Below the pieces are notes generated by a model, which worked only from the letters and a program-made list of their open reading frames with translations, ran no database searches and was not told where the DNA came from. A stretch of 7,552 nt of DNA from JAABTL01 sp964465355 (GTDB lineage Bacteria; Deinococcota; Deinococci; Deinococcales; Trueperaceae), in NCBI GenBank assembly GCA_964465355.1, contig CAYXJZ010000122.1:1-7552 (forward strand), given 5' to 3'. This document shows, in pieces, positions 5,100 to 7,552 of this stretch. The first letter of the stretch is position 1. Each line of letters begins with the position of its first letter. The position numbers and the translations under genes were made by a program.

Positions 5100-5453
5100 A
5101 TGCCCCGCGCAGCCACCACGGCCGATGCCTTCAACGCCATCGCCGAGCCCCAACGCCGCCGCATCCTTGGTCTGCTCAGGGATGGGGAGCGTCCGGTGGG
5201 CGATGTGGTGCGCGCCTTGCGCATCGCCCAGCCCAGCGTCTCGAAGCATCTGCGGGTGCTGCGCGAGGTGGGGCTGGTGCGGGTGCGTGGGGTGGGGCGG
5301 CAGCGGCTCTATGGCCTCGACGCCCGCGGCCTGCGGTCGGTGCACGAGTGGGTGGGCGGTTTCGAGCCCTTCTGGACGCAGAGCCTCGACCGCTTGGAGG
5401 GTTACGTGAAGGAACTCATGCAGAAGGAGAGGAACGATGACAACGAGGGATGA
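5100..5453 (+). CDS. ArsR-family winged-helix regulator, rightward operon
   Basis: The second ArsR/SmtB-type regulator has 117 residues. AIAEPQRRRILGLL (13-26), PVGDVVRALRIAQPSVSKHL (32-51, the helix-turn-helix with QPSVSKHL as recognition helix), LREVGLVRVRGVGRQRLYGL (54-73, wing) and EWVGGFEPFWTQSLDRLEGYV (83-103, C-terminal helix) are in the normal order. It contains no cysteine. This is the subtype commonly paired with SRPBCC/AHSA1 proteins. Similarity to the divergent regulator is modest and lies mainly in the fold positions. The ATG sits 7 bases after TATATC with no well-placed Shine-Dalgarno, so initiation is probably leaderless. Its 3' end overlaps the next gene by 17 bp. Confidence 0.93.
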   Translation: MPRAATTADAFNAIAEPQRRRILGLLRDGERPVGDVVRALRIAQPSVSKHLRVLREVGLVRVRGVGRQRLYGLDARGLRSVHEWVGGFEPFWTQSLDRLEGYVKELMQKERNDDNEG

Positions 5454-5919
5454 GACGACGGGTGATCGCGAGATCATCATCTCGAGACTGGTGGAAGGGC
5501 CGAGGCGGTTGGTGTTCGAGGCCTTCACCGACGCCGAACACCTCGATCGCTGGTGGGGACCGACAGGCTTCCGCAACAGCACGAGCGCCTTCGAGTTCCG
5601 CGTCGGGGGCGCCTGGGTCTATGTCATGCACGGACCGGACGGCACCGACTACCAGAACCGCGTGGATTGGCTGGAGATCGTCCCGCCGGAGCGCCTGCGC
5701 TACCGCCTAGGGGAGCGTGAGGACGACCCCAAGGCCTTCGAGAGCACCATCACACTGGAGGACCGTGGCGAGACCACCATGCTGACCATGCGCATGCTGT
5801 TCCCCAGCAAGCAGCAACGCGACTTCGTGATCGAGCACTACGGCGCCATCGAGGGCGGCGAGCAGACGCTGGGCAGGTTGGCGGCCTACGTGGTGGAAGA
5901 GATGGGAGGACCGTCGTGA
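5437..5919 (+). CDS. SRPBCC/AHSA1-domain protein, rightward operon
   Basis: This 160-residue protein has the AHSA1/SRPBCC pattern: IIISRLVEGPRRLVFEAFTD (13-32), HLDRWWGP (35-42), FEFRVGGAWVYVMHGPDG (52-69), WLEIVPPERLRYRLG (78-92), a central strand pair FESTITLEDRGETTMLTMRM (101-120) and the C-terminal helix EGGEQTLGRLAAYVVEEM (139-156). It would form a ligand-binding helix-grip cavity; its ligand is unknown. The start ATG is inside the ArsR 3' end, with GGAG (5426-5429) 7 bases upstream. The 17-bp overlap and the GTGA junction with the next gene mark a compact operon. It is only distantly like the minus-strand SRPBCC protein. Confidence 0.92.
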   Translation: MTTRDETTGDREIIISRLVEGPRRLVFEAFTDAEHLDRWWGPTGFRNSTSAFEFRVGGAWVYVMHGPDGTDYQNRVDWLEIVPPERLRYRLGEREDDPKAFESTITLEDRGETTMLTMRMLFPSKQQRDFVIEHYGAIEGGEQTLGRLAAYVVEEMGGPS

Positions 5920-6542
5920 GCAAGGTGTTCTTCAGCGTGACGATGTCGCTTGACGGCTTCGTGGCCCCGGAGTGGGAGAGCGACGAGCAGTGGATGCGCC
6001 AATGGTCGCAGCTGCAGGCTTACGTGTTCGAGCAGGCCTTCTTCCGGCGCAACCTCGGCTTCGGCGAAGGTGGGGAGACGGGCCTGGACAACCGCGTGCT
6101 CGAGGAGGTCTTCCAGCGCACCGGCGCCAGCATCCTCGGCAAGCGCATGTTCGACGCCGGCGAGCACTCCTGGCCGGAGGAGGCGCCTTTCCATTCGCCG
6201 GTGTTCGTGGTGACCAAGCAAAGGCGTGAGCCCTGGGAGCGTCCAGGCGGAACCGTGTTCCACTTCGTCAACGACGGCATCGAGAGCGCCCTGCGCCAGG
6301 CCAAGGAAGCCGCAGGCGGCAAGGACGTTCGCATCGGGGGCGGCGCCAACCTCATCCAGCAGTACCTGCGGGCCGGCCTGGTCGACGAGTTCCACATCGC
6401 CCTCTCGCCCATGTTGATGGGCGCCGGCCGGCGGCTCTTCGAGCGCATCGATCCCGACGCGCTGGGGCTGGAGGTGGTGGAGGCGGTGCACTCGCCCAGG
6501 GTGATGCATCTGCGGTACGCGGTGCGGAAGCGCACCGGTTGA
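5916..6542 (+). CDS. Dihydrofolate reductase family protein (RibD_C-like)
   Basis: The 208-residue protein belongs to the DHFR/RibD C-terminal superfamily of NADPH-dependent reductases. Visible signatures are FFSVTMSLDGFVAPE (5-19), ILGKRMFDAGEHSW (73-86), PVFVVTKQRREPW (95-107), the cofactor-loop region VRIGGGANLIQQYLRAGLVDE (138-158) and SPMLMGAGRRLF (164-175). These small family members are not the essential folate enzyme; most have unknown substrates. The start is GTG in a GTGA overlap with the SRPBCC stop, preceded by GGGAGG (5904-5909). An ATG start at residue 10 would remove the first conserved strand, so GTG is preferred. ArsR-SRPBCC-DHFR-like operons recur in many environmental bacteria, supporting co-regulation. 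Confidence 0.92.
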   Translation: MSKVFFSVTMSLDGFVAPEWESDEQWMRQWSQLQAYVFEQAFFRRNLGFGEGGETGLDNRVLEEVFQRTGASILGKRMFDAGEHSWPEEAPFHSPVFVVTKQRREPWERPGGTVFHFVNDGIESALRQAKEAAGGKDVRIGGGANLIQQYLRAGLVDEFHIALSPMLMGAGRRLFERIDPDALGLEVVEAVHSPRVMHLRYAVRKRTG

Positions 6543-6577
6543 TCGCCAGCACCGAGAGCGGCTGATCGCGAGGACCG
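6537..6577 (+). repeat. Imperfect 18-bp direct repeat after the DHFR-like gene
   Basis: GGTTGATCGCCAGCACCG (6537-6554) and GGCTGATCGCGAGGACCG (6560-6577) match at 15 of 18 positions with a 23-base period. The first copy includes the DHFR-like stop codon. No terminator T-run follows. It may be a local duplication; no function is evident. Confidence 0.5.
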
Positions 6578-6613
6578 TCGAGAGGCGCTCGTTGCTAGAG
6601 TGGAAGGACCTCG

Positions 6614-6679
6614 ATGAGACCCCGCCTGAGCGTCATCACCCTTGCCGTGGCCGACCTGCCAGGAGGCGAAGGGGCATGA
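6614..6679 (+). pseudogene. N-terminal stub of a VOC/glyoxalase-family gene
   Basis: A 21-codon frame starts at ATG 6614, 5 bases after AAGGA (6604-6608), and stops at TGA 6677-6679. Its first 15 residues, MRPRLSVITLAVADL, match the first strand of many VOC (glyoxalase/bleomycin-resistance) proteins, which then continue with an R-x-x-x-FY segment. Here PGGEGA and a stop follow instead, so the rest of the fold is missing. The most likely reading is an internal deletion that joined the start of a VOC gene to the ribosome-binding region of the next gene. The stop overlaps the downstream ATG as ATGA, so it may still act as a coupling leader. A chance small ORF is the alternative. Confidence 0.55.
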
Positions 6680-7552
6680 GCCTCGCCGCGCTGACACCCG
6701 ACCAGGCCGGCCGCTTCGCCGACATCGCCCTCGGCCACGTCAGGCGTGCGTACCCGAGCTACATCGCCCACGTCGTGTCGGGCCCGCCGCCTGCCCTGAC
6801 CCCGAGCGAGCTGCACCCCGTCTTCTACGGCAGCTTCGACTGGCACTCCTGCGTTCATGGTTACTGGCTGCTGGCGCGGCTGCTGCGTCGCTACCCCGAC
6901 CTACCGGTGGCGGTGCGTATCTGGTCCCTGTTCGACGAGCAGTTGCGGCCGGAGAAGGTGGAGGTGGAGCGCGCCTACTTCGACGAGCCGGGCAGGCGGG
7001 GTTTCGAGCGGCCCTATGGCTGGGCATGGTTGCTCAAGTTGGCGGTGGAGTTGAGAGGGCTGGCCGATGACCGCTGGTCGCAGGCCCTGTCGCCCTTGGC
7101 CGAGCGGATCGCCGAGGGATTCCGCAGCTTCCTGCCGGTGGCCACCTACCCGATCCGGACGGGCACGCACGGGAACACCGCCTTCGCCCTGCGCCTCGCC
7201 GCCGACTACGCAGAGGCCACCAGCGACGCGGCCTTGACCGAACTGCTGCGGACCACGGCGTTGCGCTGGTACGCGGCCGACGCCGACTGTCCTGCCTGGG
7301 GCGAGCCGAGCGGCAGCGACTTCCTTTCGCCCACCCTGATGGAGGCCGAGTGCATGCGTCGGCTGTTGTCGGCCGAGTCCTTCCTGTCCTGGCTCGAGCG
7401 CTTCCTGCCGCGCATCAGCCGCAGAGAACCAGCTACCCTGTTCGAGCCTGCCACCGTGAGCGACCGCAGCGACGGCCAGATCGCCCATCTCGATGGGCTG
7501 AACCTCAGCCGCGCCTGGTGCTGGCGGTCGTTGGCCAGCGCCTTGCCGCAGG
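6676..7552 (+). CDS. DUF2891-type protein, 3' partial
   Basis: The frame is open from ATG 6676 to the window edge (292 codons). AGGAGG (6661-6666) is 9 bases upstream. The sequence matches my memory of the DUF2891 family, whose role is not established. The blocks in order are HPVFYGSFDWHSCVHGYW (47-64), RPYGWAWLLKL (112-122), YPIRTGTHGNTAFAL (158-172), WGEPSGSDFLSPTLMEAE (208-225) and DGQIAHLDGLNLSRAWCW (266-283). Regularly spaced aromatic, His and acidic motifs on helical segments suggest an all-alpha toroid like those of glycan-processing enzymes; this is inference. No signal peptide is visible, so it is probably cytoplasmic. The visible part covers most of the expected domain. It lies 133 bp after the DHFR-like gene, with the VOC stub between. 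Confidence 0.85.
   Translation, partial: MSLAALTPDQAGRFADIALGHVRRAYPSYIAHVVSGPPPALTPSELHPVFYGSFDWHSCVHGYWLLARLLRRYPDLPVAVRIWSLFDEQLRPEKVEVERAYFDEPGRRGFERPYGWAWLLKLAVELRGLADDRWSQALSPLAERIAEGFRSFLPVATYPIRTGTHGNTAFALRLAADYAEATSDAALTELLRTTALRWYAADADCPAWGEPSGSDFLSPTLMEAECMRRLLSAESFLSWLERFLPRISRREPATLFEPATVSDRSDGQIAHLDGLNLSRAWCWRSLASALPQ

Noticed and set aside
5034..5582. Minus-strand frame of 182 codons opposite the rightward ArsR and SRPBCC genes
   Set aside because: It crosses the shared promoter region and is antisense to two well-supported genes; its composition is shadow-like.
6556..6590. GAGCG...CGCTC pairing after the DHFR-like gene as a terminator
   Set aside because: The stem is 5 bp with a loop of about 25 bases and no T-run; the direct repeat explains most of the apparent structure.

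Overview
The window is visibly GC-rich (by eye about two thirds G+C, not computed), densely coded and bacterial. Most genes have clear Shine-Dalgarno (SD) sequences, often GGAGG-like, and several genes overlap by a few bases. Two promoters place the -10 box seven bases before an ATG, an arrangement common in Actinobacteria and Deinococcota. I cannot fix the phylum from this sequence and treat either as only a guess. There are no tRNAs, rRNAs, CRISPR arrays, insertion sequences or phage genes. No gene-free stretch exceeds about 135 bases.

Layout. Bases 1-1011 (+) hold the 3' part of a gene whose product joins a beta-sandwich-like segment to a formylglycine-generating-enzyme-like (FGE/SUMF1) domain. 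Both catalytic cysteines of that domain are absent. Bases 1120-2151 (+) encode an exported-looking alpha/beta hydrolase with an intact Ser-Asp-His triad. Two DinB-fold proteins follow in tandem at 2217-2738 and 2752-3306 (+), each with its three metal-binding histidines. On the minus strand, reading leftwards from 4994, come an ArsR-type regulator, an SRPBCC/AHSA1-like protein overlapping it by 4 bp, and after 72 bp an SDR oxidoreductase resembling E. coli YgfF. On the plus strand from 5100 come a second ArsR-type regulator, a second SRPBCC/AHSA1-like protein (17-bp overlap) and a dihydrofolate-reductase/RibD_C-like protein (4-bp overlap). A 21-codon reading frame at 6614-6679 looks like the N-terminal stub of a VOC/glyoxalase gene. 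It overlaps the start of a DUF2891-type gene that runs off the window at 7552.

How it may work together. The centre is a divergent pair of ArsR-SRPBCC modules sharing a 105-bp control region (4995-5099). Each side has a recognisable sigma70-type promoter ending at, or one base before, its ATG, which predicts leaderless mRNAs. The leftward promoter carries two copies of GGTTAG-N7-CCTAA exactly 35 bp apart, one over the -35 and one over the start site. The rightward promoter carries a different dyad, ATTCC-N6-GGAAT, between -35 and -10. Neither regulator contains a cysteine, so classical thiol-based metal sensing is excluded. The simplest inference is that each regulator autoregulates its own operon, with small molecules bound by the SRPBCC proteins and redox chemistry by the SDR and DHFR-like proteins. 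The flanking DinB, VOC-stub and hydrolase genes fit an accessory neighbourhood for stress or xenobiotic handling. The substrate is unknown.
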